DNA of 63,246 nucleotides from Cryptosporidium bovis (GCA_009768925.2 VHIT02000023.1:1-63246), one strand, 5' to 3'; counted from the first letter of the stretch, positions 11,501 to 23,456 are shown. Program-made: numbers and translations. Notes: generated by a model not told the origin, from the letters alone.

Positions 11501-14500
11501 TAGTATTGGTAGCACTGAGCTCAGTACTAATGATGATGCATTTTCGTTAACTTTAATCATTGGCGTCAATGCTTTGGCCGACTCCCTTACTACTTCTGCC
11601 GATGTTGGATATGTTTGAATCACCGATAATATTTCAGCCGGAGAATCAATACCTTGTATCTTTGCTTTATCAGATACAGCAACCGAAGCACCAATTAACT
11701 TTGAAACCGCTACTGCTACTCCTTCACGACGAGTTTCGTTTAGTGATTGGTCGTCATCATATGCTCTGCATCTTCTTATCTGACGCGATACCAACGACTT
11801 GTCCTCTATTTCATGTGAGGAAGATACTAATTTAGTCATTAAATTACATAACGTAGCATCTCTAATGTCTGATTTTAACGATCCTTCGGTTAATCCCTGT
11901 AACTCATTCAATCCATTTATTGAACATATCAATGCCGAATCAACGCCTGCATTTACTACCAAATTGCCTATCAAATTCATTCCTTCAACCGACACTGTAT
12001 CATTCTTACGATGTTTCTTTATATTAAATATTATATTTGATATGTCTCCTATCGGGGTTTGAGCTACATATTGCGCTCCAACACTATCTTCTGCCAATAC
12101 CCTTAAAAATTCATATATCTCAGCAACAACCTCCGGGTCGTTCTGATATTTATCAAATATCTCACATATATGTGGCAAAAATGTGCCATTATTACATCTT
12201 TCTAATACATAATTTCTTGTATATGGATTATTCAAACAACCACTTAACACTCTTATACCTGAACACACGTATCTTTTCGTAGATACTGCCTTTCCAGACA
12301 TATCCTCCAAATTATCCTCGATATATTGCATCATACCTGATGTGGCAACTGCCCATGAACCGAATGAATCCTCTGAATTGTCAAATGCTCTATCCGTTAT
12401 TCTTTGTGTTAAAACTGCTATACTTGAAAGCAATCTTACATCATCGGGGTATTCTGCGGCTGCTGCCACCAAAGATTGTAAACATGCTTCCGTATATTGC
12501 AATGCGTCTTCCGGATTCTCAGGTTGTGCTGTCACAAATACAGCTAATTGTCTACAAAGCTGGTCCAATTCTCTAGGACAATCTGGGCCGTTCTCTTGTT
12601 GTGTATTTATTATACTTATCATCAAACTCTTTATTGTTTCGTCAGCACCACATTTCGACAATACTTCCCCACACTTTGATATTACTTCCGGATTGTCATT
12701 ATGTACCATCATTACATTCTGCATTAATTCAACTATTGCACACTCTCTCAGTATCGTATTATCCTCAGAATTAGTTAAGTTATTCAATAATACCAATAAA
12801 TCTTCAATACATTCGTCATTATTTTTTTGTGCATCTATTGCTCTCAATACTACTTCAACACATCTATGTAAATCTTGTTCAAAATATGCTCTTATATCCA
12901 CATAGTTGCCAATGAAGTTTAATACCCTGCAAGCTGATCTTATTTGTTGTGTCTCAGATGGATACCTATCAATAATACCTAATGCTGCTACTATACTTCC
13001 AACATCTGTCGTTATTTGTATAAGAGATGTATCGTGACTACTTATTAAATCATTAATTGCATTTAGACATCTTATTCTTACTTCTGATTTAGAACTCATG
13101 TTTACTGCATTTACCAGTCTAGCCAATAAACTATTAAATGATGGTTCCGCTAATAGACCCTCAACTCTCTTAGGCGACGTGGCCATGGCCGCTATTGCAC
13201 TACAGGCCGAGCCCAGTATTCTTTCATTCTCCTGAAAACTATCCAAACTAGTGCATATCAACTGCACCGCTCCATTATCAAAGCTTGTTTCCGCTACCTT
13301 CATATCAAATCTGACCAAGTTTGCTATAACTACCAAATCATCTACAATACCTGTCTCTATTTCTTCATTAAATGTACATTTAGATAAATTCTTGTATATA
13401 TTCAACAATGTTAATATCACATTGCTCTTGACTAGTGCAACCTTGCCAACTCTTGACGTAGATATTAAGGATGACAATGTTGCCATCGCACATAATACAT
13501 TCTGTGCCAATATTGCCTCTTCTGTATTTAATTTGCTACTTGCCAATTCCTCAATTTTGGGCAACAACGCTGGTATACCCTCGGATGTAACGAATTTACA
13601 TCCTTCTGGTGTAACTGCTAGTTCATTACATGTTGTTAATGCCTGTAATATCGTCTTTAAATCACCTGAATCCAAGGATATTTTTATTTCACCAACTTTT
13701 TCCGATATTATCTTTTTAATCTCAGTCACTGGAACTAGTGCCAGTGCTAATGGTGCTAATATCAATCTCAATTCAGAATTACGATTGTGCAGTCTCATTG
13801 CTCCCTGTACTATTTCTATTGCCCCAGACTTCCTTAGTATCTCTATAGCATCCGGCGAATACTTAATCAGAAGTGTTAACAAAGTAAAACCTGCTATTTG
13901 GCAGTCAACTAATACTTTTGTTCTTTGTAAAAACGCCAAACAAACTTTGATGACGCCATTTTCTATTTCTGCCCTTGCACCACTCTCGTTCTCACCTATG
14001 ATGCAGAACGACTTAATACATTGCAACTGTACAACGCGATTTTCAATATACTTTCTTATTGTAGACACCAATGAATTAACGACATCTACGACAACCTCAT
14101 CACTTCCTATTCTTTGTACTTCTGTTAAGCTTCTAACTGCTTTCATATTCTCTACAACTGGATTATCATTTGTATTCTTTTCCGCAAAAGTTTTCATCTG
14201 TGGCATTGCTGCGATATCCAATAACTGAACAATGGTTGGACCTAAATCGCCTGATGCCTCCGATATTTTTAGTGTACTTGTTGTTTGAAATGCAGCCGAT
14301 ACTAATCTTTCTTGTCCTTCGAATGGATTCTCCGATATCCATTTTCTGGCATAGTTTAATATATCTCCACAAATGTTCAAAGAAGAGAATAATGGTGTCA
14401 AAGTTGAAATCTTGCATAAACCTGCTATTGCTGCCAAGTCCTTGTATGCTGCATTTGGGTCTGAAAGTGCCACCTTTGGTAAATTACTTGTATGAAGTGT

Positions 14501-16473
14501 GACATCTTTGTCAGTCGCAATCACTTCCAAAATGTTCAAACCTGCCTTTTGAATGTATTCATTCGAATTATGTACCAGCATTGCTTCCAATATTGCATTT
14601 ACCATCTCACCCTGACTTAGATATATCGCACTTTCTGAAACATTCGAGAGTTTTTCTACCAACTGTATTGCGATTGTAACCAATGTTTCATCATTTACAT
14701 TCTCCATTATAGACTTTTCTATACCAGAAATGCCTCCAAACTCGGATATTGGTTGTAACGATTTTATAAATGGTGCCAAATGATTTAATGTGCTTAAAGA
14801 TGCTGCTTGGTAAGCTGCATCATCGCAGTAGTAGTTCAAGCACGTAGCTACTATCTCTACACTTTGCACGCTTATTAATGCTTCTGCCAATGGAGCATGT
14901 TGGGACGCTATTGACAGCAAGTCGGCAGCACACTTTGTAAAGTCTTTATCATTCTCAACATTCGCATAGAACAATTGCAGCAAATCACCCATTATTGACG
15001 CAGCCGCCACTGCCGTTGTTTCACGCACAAATAATGGATATAAAGATTGGCATACTGCCGTTGATATCTCCAAATTACTTATACACGTTGTAAATGAAGC
15101 ACAAATTGCATCTATTCCACCTGAACTTATTAATGTATCAACATTTGAGGGATTTGATGCAACTCTTGCCAATACTCTCAGTGAACCAACGATAACGCGA
15201 CCGGATCTGTTCATATGCTCCTCATCTGAACTTTGTGAATATTCACTCACACCTTGATTCAGCGCCTCAACTACCAGTGAAATACCACCCTGACGTACAA
15301 TTTCATCTGCAAATGAAGATACATATGCCATTGCAGATAACATTGTCAATGCATCATCTTTTTGCGAAATATCTGACGTTGGTGATTTAATAACAACCAA
15401 ACACTCCATCAGTTTTTGTGGATTCATAAACATTTCTAAACAGGCACCACCCTTTTCAGCGACACCCCTACGATTGCGATATAAATCAATTATATGTACT
15501 AGTGCCTTAAGAGCATCCTCTGGTGCATCACCATTACTTGCACACAACTTGACAATCTCCAAGCAATTTTCTATCAATATTGCCGATTCATTATCTGTTT
15601 TTGTCCAATTATGAGCAAATGATAACGCCTTTGTTCCTACCCCTGATTGAGCAAATGCAACGGCTCCTACCTCACTTTGTGCTATTGAACATATTGCACT
15701 CGTTACTCTTATCATTTCAGAATTGCCAATGTATTTGCTTTCGAAAAACTTGCCAAGTGTTGCTGCTGCCACTTCGGCATCTATTGCATTTACTGAAAAT
15801 AAGTTCTCTATCGTAGAACATATTATAGGTACCAAACAACTCTCATTTGTCTCTATTAAACTGTTTATTGCCAATGATATTATTGAAGAACCATTACCAG
15901 ATATGAACATATTAATTATTTCGCTATCTTGTGCCTCCTTCATAAATTCCGATATACCAAACACTATTCTTACACAATTCATCGATATATCCTCATCGTC
16001 TGGAAACTGTTGCAATGCCTCACTCATGAGTTCCAAAACTCCTCTTTGAATTGCGTCCAATGAGTTCTCCTTATATAGCAATGTTGGGGGAACACATAGA
16101 TCACTAAGTGATCTTAGTGAAAACAACAACATTCTCTTGAACTTCTTGTGTTGGTTTGCAGACGATATTGCAGTTGCAACTCCATTGTCGGGAGCACGTT
16201 GTGCTATTGTTTTAATTGTTTATTAAAGAATGATTGTTATAGTTAATGTTACAGAAAAGACTTATTTCAATTCAATTCCAGCTACTCGAGGGAGAAACGG
16301 CACAAGTGTGTTGCAAAACAGTAGTGACATAGTTAACGACAGAATCACGCATGATAAGTCAAAGTCATGTTCCTATCTACAAATATATTCACTACGCATT
16401 CGCATCTCGCCATTTTCTACCAAGCGGAACTAAACCAAAATGATTAAAAAAACTTACTTCTTGTCACTGCCAT
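8522..16473 (-). CDS. Giant armadillo-repeat protein with C-terminal PH-like domain
   Basis: A single large exon (16203-8522) is preceded by a 16-nt first exon at 16473-16458 (ATG plus four codons and one base). Donor GTAAGT at 16457, acceptor AG at 16205-16204, phase 1, intron 254 nt. The spliced protein has 2565 residues. Nearly all of it is helical repeat of ARM/HEAT type: segments with the pattern G-G-I/V-x-x-I/L-hydrophobic-A/S-L then N-x-x-L (for example GGISLVVEALN, GGIDAICAS, SGGIEFICELLKA, NGCLALANLTIQ). The last 120 or so residues leave the pattern. They look like a PLC-type PH fold (LRNGGKLKIVMDGKLRED, W-x-x-L region, GLQSNVLKS, ERDSMIESLVMW), suggesting lipid or protein binding at the end of a long solenoid. 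It is probably a cytoskeletal or scaffold protein; function unknown. No membrane segment or signal peptide. Confidence 0.85.
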
Positions 16474-16740
16474 TTTTGCAATATTCTGGCTTTGTAGCCG
16501 TAACTTAAATGAATTATATTCTTTCCTTTATATATGCAATTCTCACTATTGTATTCAATAAGTAAATAAATATAAATAAAAAATTGACCAAGTACTTGAG
16601 CAGAGATAAATAAAAATACACCTGATTTCTTCAATTATTTGAACTCTATCCCATTTAAGTTTCCTCTTCAAAAATTGGTTTTTTCTATTCAAGTATAAAA
16701 ATAGATTTTAACCTCGTTTACAAGATATAAATTGCATGTA

Positions 16741-16748
16741 GGCGCGAA
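16741..16748. promoter_or_regulatory. E2F-like GGCGCGAA
   Basis: GC core in AT-rich DNA, 268 bp upstream of the giant ARM gene start. Matches the E2F half-site GGCGCGAA; function inferred. Confidence 0.35.
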
Positions 16749-16849
16749 TAAGATATGGCTTTTTCTGGATTTGTTTAAATACCCGCGTCTTATTATTTGT
16801 ACACAAAATTAAAATGCGGGCTTTTGCCATTTCGCATTGCATTTTGTAG

Positions 16850-16857
16850 TGCATGCA
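16850..16857. promoter_or_regulatory. TGCATGCA (ApiAP2-type) site
   Basis: Exact palindrome 377 bp upstream of the giant ARM gene start, about 110 bp beyond the E2F-like site. Confidence 0.4.
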
Positions 16858-17895
16858 AAATATCCAGGTAATTACTGGTGTTTGCACTTGTCATTAGTAA
16901 CTATAGACCAAACATCTAAATCGATTTAACCAGCCTTTCATCTAAATTTAAGATATGGAGTGGGTCATTTTCCGATGAAATATGATGTCCTCAGCTATTC
17001 CACTATTTTTTAACCCCTTGATTTCAGATGTATTTGAGATGCGGTCTGTTCTCAGCCTTGTTAGCAATGCATTCACGAACTGGGTCAGTTTTGAGGTAAA
17101 TATCCACACGACTGGTCGTTATTTTTTGCTAATGTGCATTCATTCATCTTGTTTTACGCATCTGAAACATGCTAAACATGTACTTTTATTGCCACACCTG
17201 TCGTACATATACGGAGGTTTAACTATTTGCATACTGTTCAAGTTACTGCTAGATCATTGTTCTTTCCTGACCTCCGTTGCGAATTGTCGCGTGTATATCG
17301 CATCTTCTCCATATTATGTATAACTATTTCCTTCACTTAAATTTCGGGTCACCATTGCATTTGTGTTGAGCACATTCAAGGGAGATTCCGTTCAAAATTG
17401 TTTTACTTGCCTTATTCAACGCCAAGTTGTGTGTGTTTTAACTTTACATTCAATTATTTCAGTGATCAAATTGGCACCGGAACACTATATTAATAGGTTT
17501 CCTTTTGAATAGAGAATGTTATATTTCAGCTCCACGATCTGTGGTTCTGCAGATATAGCATATTTTATTTGCTTGAATGATTTGGCGTTTAAGATTTAGA
17601 TGAACTTACATGTTTTCTAGGTTTCTAGACACTATTCTAAATTATTATGGTAATTTACACGTAGTGGGAATCAGCATGTACATTCCTACACCGTTTTAGC
17701 CACCAAAATTGTGCAAGTCATTATGGGAAAAATAAAGAGAATGAATAAAGTATAAATAAAGATTTACAAATATTCTAAATCAACATTCCTTTAGTTTGGA
17801 GTAATAGAAGGCAAGATGCCATCGTTAAAAAAACATGTTTACACTAAAAGTGACGGAATAAGTAGAAAATAATCAATTTACTTGCCATTTACCAT

Positions 17896-20028
17896 CTAGT
17901 TAATATCATATCTTGAATATAATTGCAGTAAATAGTTTTCATCCCGCTCATCTATAGCACATACAAAGTCACTGACAACAGAATGCTGATCCTTGAAATG
18001 TTCACTAACTCTTACTCTCGATGTTGGTGGTAAAACACCAAGACACTTTGACATAGTGTTTAAGAGCAAATTAAAGTGGTTTACATCGGTGAATTTTATC
18101 CTATTAAATGAAACATCCCCTGTCGAACCGACGTAAAATATCTTATTAACAGTACTTTGAAGTGTTTCTGACGTCTCTATTACAGTTTCAACATGATGTT
18201 TATTTTCAGGAATTTTGCAAGTATTCCTTGAGAATAAGTCCTTATCTAGGTAACTAAATATACTCTTCAAATCCCTGAAAATGACGAGATACAATTGAGG
18301 ATTGTACTTGGCAAGTTGGAGAGCAAAACTGTAAGAAGACCCCCTTATTATACTATTAATAGAGTTGTTGCTGTCAAATATATTGTTTATGTTTGACCAT
18401 CTTTTGATCTTCTTTGGAATATGAATCCTTTTGAATGTATCGTTTCCGTCGCGTCTAATTAATGTGTCTGGAAACAAGTTCAGTACAACCGAATTTGATA
18501 TTGCATTGTTACCTATCTCAGATCCTATTTGTTGAGTGTAGCAATTCAATGTCAAAACACCATAGTAAATAATGTGAAGTTCCTTCGATCCAAACTGCTC
18601 GTGAGTCGGACCTTGAGACATGTCTTTTCCACCTGTCGGATCATTAGTTTCAGTTGATTCTCCAGTGTTAACTTCATTTCTTACTGATGAAAACTTTAAG
18701 AGAGAAATTGCGACATCGCCATTAACTTGACGAACCTGTTCATCCTTTGCACGAATCCATTCTTCAAGTCTGTCTAAACCTTCCTCCCTTGAAATTGGTT
18801 CAATTGATTCCAATGGAGCAGGCATAACCATATGTGTTTCGGCGTAACCTGCATTCCAGTAATCATCAGCCCATTTTTCGAGAATTTTACTTTGAGAATC
18901 AAGTATTTTCCTTAACTCGCTGTCTGAAAGTAATAAATTCAGATATTCATTTGGGAAATCATAAAGCCTCGTTTTACTTCCTGTATAAAACTCACTCGCA
19001 ACCCAAACGCCGTTTCTCGACACCAATTTTGCCCTAAACTGAAACAAAGGTGAGAGCGGTTGTTCGAAAACTGGTGGAATATTTTCTGGGAACCTAACAA
19101 TGTTGACATTGTAGTTGTTTCTCATAGAGTTTTCAAATGAAATCATCCTGGATTTACTCGACTTAACATAATCCTGTCTTGAACTTTCTGATAATTCAAT
19201 GGCAACAGGACTTGAGGCTGTTCTAGTCAATACCGGATACATATTATTTAGTTTTTCCAAAAGTAATTCTTCTGTCTTCGCATCTCTAATATTCTCAAAT
19301 ACTTGCCTCCAGGAACTTTTAACACCTGTAAGTGAGGAAGCAATCTCAGAACACATTCCTTTTCCAGAATTCAGTCTTATAGACTTTTGTATATCTGGAT
19401 AGTAAATGGAGTCTCTTGTTGGATATTGATTAAATAAATTACCATTATATGACAATTCAACGAACTCCGTCTTAGAATATGAGTACTGTTTCACTGGTGA
19501 CACTGGTCTTTGACATACTCTCTCACAGTACTTTTGCCTGTATTCATCGTTATCATTCTCTGGATTGGAATTCTTAAATATCATTACTGCCGGAGAACTA
19601 TTAATAGAAAGAGACGACCTAGAGATACGATTCACTGTTATAAAAACATCATCAAATGAACTCAACATCGATATCATTGAGTGTTGACCATTTGGTTGGT
19701 CTACTGAAGATAAATCACTCAAGTTAAAATCAGAGTTCCATAGAGCAACGGTACCTGTTCTGTATTCTGAATACCTTCCATCATCCAATACTCTTAAACC
19801 TGGTTGGGAATTAGAGAAAGATCCCACACCCTCCTTTCCGGGAAGTGGTAACATCTGCGCCCTAATATCTGCGAAGTACTTGACCGAATCTATCTTCAAT
19901 TTACCATTCTCAAAAACATACTCAGATATGGAGCAGTAACATTGACATATAAACCCATTTTCAACAGATAGAACCTTCCCAGTAAATAGACAAAGCAAAG
20001 TAAATATAAATGCTAACAAGACATGCAT
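17896..20028 (-). CDS. Secreted protein of unknown function, 710 aa
   Basis: Single exon from ATG at 20028. Residues 1-21 form a clear signal peptide (MHVLLAFIFTLLCLFTGKVL then SVENGF). No later membrane segment is seen, so the product should enter the secretory route and be exported, stored in an apical organelle, or kept in the ER lumen. The C-terminus (YSRYDIN) is not a classical KDEL-type signal. Cysteines cluster near the N-terminus (CQCYC) and at CERVCQRP. Several N-x-S/T sequons are present. The central region (about 300-430) is Trp/Tyr-rich; a Thr/Gly/Glu linker (NTGESTETNDPTGGKD) separates it from a C-terminal part of about 230 residues. I do not recognise a family. The start codon lies inside ACATGCATG, a GCATG-type context. 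Confidence 0.8.
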   Translation of the reverse strand: MHVLLAFIFTLLCLFTGKVLSVENGFICQCYCSISEYVFENGKLKIDSVKYFADIRAQMLPLPGKEGVGSFSNSQPGLRVLDDGRYSEYRTGTVALWNSDFNLSDLSSVDQPNGQHSMISMLSSFDDVFITVNRISRSSLSINSSPAVMIFKNSNPENDNDEYRQKYCERVCQRPVSPVKQYSYSKTEFVELSYNGNLFNQYPTRDSIYYPDIQKSIRLNSGKGMCSEIASSLTGVKSSWRQVFENIRDAKTEELLLEKLNNMYPVLTRTASSPVAIELSESSRQDYVKSSKSRMISFENSMRNNYNVNIVRFPENIPPVFEQPLSPLFQFRAKLVSRNGVWVASEFYTGSKTRLYDFPNEYLNLLLSDSELRKILDSQSKILEKWADDYWNAGYAETHMVMPAPLESIEPISREEGLDRLEEWIRAKDEQVRQVNGDVAISLLKFSSVRNEVNTGESTETNDPTGGKDMSQGPTHEQFGSKELHIIYYGVLTLNCYTQQIGSEIGNNAISNSVVLNLFPDTLIRRDGNDTFKRIHIPKKIKRWSNINNIFDSNNSINSIIRGSSYSFALQLAKYNPQLYLVIFRDLKSIFSYLDKDLFSRNTCKIPENKHHVETVIETSETLQSTVNKIFYVGSTGDVSFNRIKFTDVNHFNLLLNTMSKCLGVLPPTSRVRVSEHFKDQHSVVSDFVCAIDERDENYLLQLYSRYDIN

Positions 20029-21319
20029 GTTTTCCGTTTATTCTATTGCTGTTGTTTATATTTCTATACTTGTTTCAAACTAACCATCAAAAAATATATA
20101 TTTATGTATATCTGAATCTCGATCGTTTTCTTTTTTCTAAATAATAACAATCCAAGTATTCGGGACTGTCCAATATCTTGATTATGTTTATTTGAACAGC
20201 CAGTCTGTTGCTTCTATTCGTATTAATATTACTATTATTACCACTGTATGATTATATATTACTATTACGAAAATACTATTGTTTCTCAATCCTAACTTTA
20301 GTCCATATATACGTATTTATTTTTAAATAATATTTGCCTATTTAACTTCCAAATTTCCCTCTTCTTACATTCGAAAATTGTAGCACTAATTGAAGACATA
20401 ATTAGGTACCAAAAATTCCCGCTCAGGTAAATGGCCAAAATGACAGGTACATATAATGCCACAAAATTTATATTTAAATGCATTAATTACCATATATTTA
20501 GTAGTGACTTTGTTTGTTATTTTTTAAAACAATGTACACATATTTTTACTTTATTTTTGAGCTTGGTTGTCATTTGTATAAGATACGCTTTAATAGACAT
20601 TTTCAACTAATAGGTAAACGGATAGAGCCAAGACATCCATATCCATACTAGTTGTTTTGGTCGAAATAGTGTTTTGTGTCTTTTGTTTCATCATTCCTGC
20701 AAAATTCCCTGATTTTTTTTGTATATATAGTCATTTTCACTTAAATTACCTCGTTTTTTACTTTTACACCGACCTTTTCGGCACCACAACTTTGACTAGA
20801 AAGCAGGAAGATATACAAGCATATTGCCTAATAACCATTCGAATTGATTATTGTAATTATATACTCCACTGTTTTTTGGGCAGGTTGGATCTAGGTTATA
20901 TGCATATTTTTGTTCCCAGAGCTAAGTGTTGTTGAGCTTGCATTCTTGAGATTATATATAGGATGTAATAAGAGTCCAAAAATTCGACGTTATTTGAACG
21001 AATTTATACCTTTATCCGATAACATGTGCATGTGAAGTCTCCATATTCGCCAGTTTTTAGAGCAACAAAAAGAAAAAGTAAAATTAAAAAAGAAACATAG
21101 AAGTAAGCTAGAGGAAATTTCTCCTTTTCAGAAAGAAATAATCGTTTCTAATGTTAGAATTTCCGGCAAGTTGACAGCAACTTATATTAAGTGGCAACAA
21201 GAAACAATTGCACAGTAGAGGTAAAACAGAGTATTACAAAACAAGTGATTGTCCAAAGGAATGACAATGCTAAAATATTTGCGGTGGTTACTCATGCATG
21301 TGTATGCATACACATCGTT

Positions 21320-21327
21320 TGCATGCA
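21320..21327. promoter_or_regulatory. TGCATGCA (ApiAP2-type) site
   Basis: Exact palindrome in the divergent promoter, with two further GCAT-type partial sites within 40 bp upstream (ATGCATG near 21293, ATGCATA near 21304). Confidence 0.4.
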
Positions 21328-21579
21328 ACTATATTCTCAAGGTTTTAAATTCAATAGTAAATTCACTTACATAATATAAAAGTTGGTTACCTTTTATTGA
21401 AACTATTCGAACTTTTCATATGGGAGCGAAGTGGATAAAAATCACTCAGTGAACGCCTTCTACTCACAAAAAAAAGAAACGGTATTCCTTTCTCAATATA
21501 TATATTTCTGAATACAATTAATTATTAATAATGTATGGTTTATTTTGCCACACCAAAAAAATTAGCTTCACATTTTCTA

Positions 21580-21668
21580 GGCGGGAACTTGAAATAAATC
21601 TTATCTAATGCAAAGAGGAGAAAAGGCGGAAAAAAAATGAAGATAAAGGAAAAAGAAAGATTTCGCGC
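21580..21668. promoter_or_regulatory. Two E2F-like cores
   Basis: GGCGGGAA at 21580-21587 and TTTCGCGC (reverse of GCGCGAAA) at 21661-21668, about 290-380 bp upstream of the ankyrin-PHAX start. Together they make a plausible E2F-type promoter module. Confidence 0.45.
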
Positions 21669-21956
21669 TATTTTCTTACTTGTAAAGAGGGTAGTGAATC
21701 AAGTCGAAAGGGGAGAAGGTAAAAATAAAGGTGTGTTGAATGCGTGGCTTCATTAGTTGAAGAGAGGGTGGCACACAAGGGAATCAGGGGTTAGTTTTTC
21801 TAAGGAAAAGTCGGATACAAGATCAGGTGTAAAAGTAAAGAAAGTGGGAAAGTGTGCTATTTGGAGAAACTTGTTTTTCTAATTTTTTACATATACATAA
21901 AACAAAGCTTCAAGGAGAGATAGTTGAAAGATATACGATTATTTGTTGACTGGAGG

Positions 21957-23456
21957 ATGATGGAAGTTGGTAAGTATAAAGCTAATAAAATTTCAGACAC
22001 AGACGATTGTTTCGTGGAGCAAGAAAACGATAATGATGCTGGTGAATTTGATGAACTTAACCATGAAATATACGAATTTATTTATGAATGTCTAAATACG
22101 GATGATTCAGATCTTCTTTTTCCGATCTTAAAAGGTTTTGATAGTATCAATACTAGGAAATTATATATCGAAGGTAGTCCATTTTCGCATCCAGCATCGA
22201 AATATGATGAAAACGGAATTGAATTTATGTTGGGTGAGAAAAGTAATTCAAACGATAATATTGAGAACGACTACTTGATGCTAAATAGCCAAAATGAGGC
22301 ACAGACTTCTCAGGAAAAGAGTAACTTGGGAGATGAAATATACACGACTCCAATAGAAGCTGCAATAGATGTGAACAATAGCATGTTAAAAGCAGCATTT
22401 TTAGGGAAAACCGATATATTAAAATCTTGTCTAATTAAAGGAGCGGATGTTAAATATACAGATAAAGTAGGTCGTACAGCACTACATTATGCAGCCGCAT
22501 GTGGCTGGATTCCAACGATGAAGTTATTACTAGAGTTTGATTGTGACATAAATAAAAGAGATCATAAACGTTGGACTGCCCTGCACATAGCCGTGTCTAA
22601 GAAGTACCCAGAAATAGTCAGTTTGTTGTTGTCTAAAGGTGCTGATATTCAGTTAGATTTACCACATACATGTGCTCCTTGTAGAGGGGGCCCAATTAAC
22701 AGTAAGGCCATTCATTTTGCTGCAATAAAATGTAATTCAACAATAACTGAGTTACTGTTGAATAACGGTGCAGATATAAATGATAGGGATCAAGACGATA
22801 AGACGCCTTTGCATTATGCCTCTTTCAGAAATAATTTAGAATATGTTAAATGGTTGATTGAAAGAGGAGCTGATGTGAATTCTAAAGATAAATATGGAAG
22901 AATACCACTGCATATTGCTTCATTAGCAAACAATATTGAGATTGCTAAGCTCCTGGTTAATTGTGGTTCAGTAGTAGACATAAAGGATATATGGGATATG
23001 TCGCCTTTGAATTTGGCAATTACTAGAGAACACATTAAAATGAAAGATTATCTAGTATCAGTTTCCAAAGATAGTTGTGGTAGTGGTGACGACCAAAATT
23101 TAGCTAGGGGATTTGAGTTGAACTCTCTTGAAATTGTTGTGTTAAACACCATTGTTACTGGTCTGAAAGAGCCAAAGGTTGAGTTTCTCGCTCGTGTAAT
23201 TAAAACAATTGGGCCTCAAAGAACACTCGAAATTTTTGAGAATACCATGAAAATTGAGAACCTTGGTGGTATTAAAACCGCTGACGGTTCTAGAAGAAAA
23301 ACGATAGGTGGTGTTTTTTGTCATTTGCTTAAACAGCTTGCTTCGGAAAACAAAATATCTAAACAAGAATGGAATTATATTAGGCAGGAGGACAAAGAAC
23401 GTGTTAATGCTAAAAACATTCTTAAAAGAAATAATAGACGCATAAATCACACGTAA
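21957..23456 (+). CDS. Ankyrin-repeat protein with C-terminal PHAX RNA-binding domain
   Basis: PHAX is the adaptor that carries capped snRNA precursors to CRM1 for nuclear export. The frame is open from 21924 (TTG); the first ATG is 21957, giving 499 residues. Residues 1-135 are acidic and unordered. Residues about 140-370 hold six or seven ankyrin repeats (GRTALHYAAACGW, RWTALHIAVSKK, DKTPLHYASFRNN, GRIPLHIASLANN), one with an inserted Cys-containing loop (HTCAPCRGGP, 237-246). Residues about 390-475 match the PHAX RNA-binding fold: I-x-x-x-L-K-E-P-K-x-E-F-L-A-R-V, a G-P-Q-R-T-L-E-I-F helix, the loop DGSRRKTIGGVF and a following helix. In animals PHAX has no ankyrin repeats, so this is an unusual architecture. 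A role in snRNA export or retention is inferred. Confidence 0.85.
   Translation: MMEVGKYKANKISDTDDCFVEQENDNDAGEFDELNHEIYEFIYECLNTDDSDLLFPILKGFDSINTRKLYIEGSPFSHPASKYDENGIEFMLGEKSNSNDNIENDYLMLNSQNEAQTSQEKSNLGDEIYTTPIEAAIDVNNSMLKAAFLGKTDILKSCLIKGADVKYTDKVGRTALHYAAACGWIPTMKLLLEFDCDINKRDHKRWTALHIAVSKKYPEIVSLLLSKGADIQLDLPHTCAPCRGGPINSKAIHFAAIKCNSTITELLLNNGADINDRDQDDKTPLHYASFRNNLEYVKWLIERGADVNSKDKYGRIPLHIASLANNIEIAKLLVNCGSVVDIKDIWDMSPLNLAITREHIKMKDYLVSVSKDSCGSGDDQNLARGFELNSLEIVVLNTIVTGLKEPKVEFLARVIKTIGPQRTLEIFENTMKIENLGGIKTADGSRRKTIGGVFCHLLKQLASENKISKQEWNYIRQEDKERVNAKNILKRNNRRINHT

Larger units (their letters stand above)
16474..17895. other. Intergenic, 1.4 kb, GC-richer patch
   Basis: Promoter side of the giant ARM gene and 3' flank of the secreted protein gene. 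It holds an E2F-like site and a TGCATGCA. From about 16980 to 17700 the base composition is less AT-biased than other spacers. An open frame of 113 codons (16982-17323) is present, but it has no recognisable domain, so I do not call it a gene. Confidence 0.5.
20029..21956. other. Divergent intergenic region, 1.9 kb
   Basis: Serves as promoter for the secreted protein (left) and the ankyrin-PHAX gene (right). It holds a TGCATGCA at 21320, E2F-like sites at 21580 and 21661, and a purine-rich strand from about 21600 to 21860. Small open frames (for example 20657-20935) have no recognisable content. No tRNA or snRNA was recognised. Confidence 0.55.

Noticed and set aside
13251-14228. 325-codon plus-strand frame inside the giant ARM gene
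   Set aside because: Antisense shadow: repeats rich in Ala/Ile/Thr codons of the real gene keep the opposite frame open.
16982-17323. 113-codon frame in the ARM-gene upstream spacer
   Set aside because: No domain and no homologue recognised by eye; kept only as a finding about composition.
20657-20935. 92-codon frame in the divergent spacer
   Set aside because: Chance frame of Phe/Tyr/Cys-rich nonsense composition.
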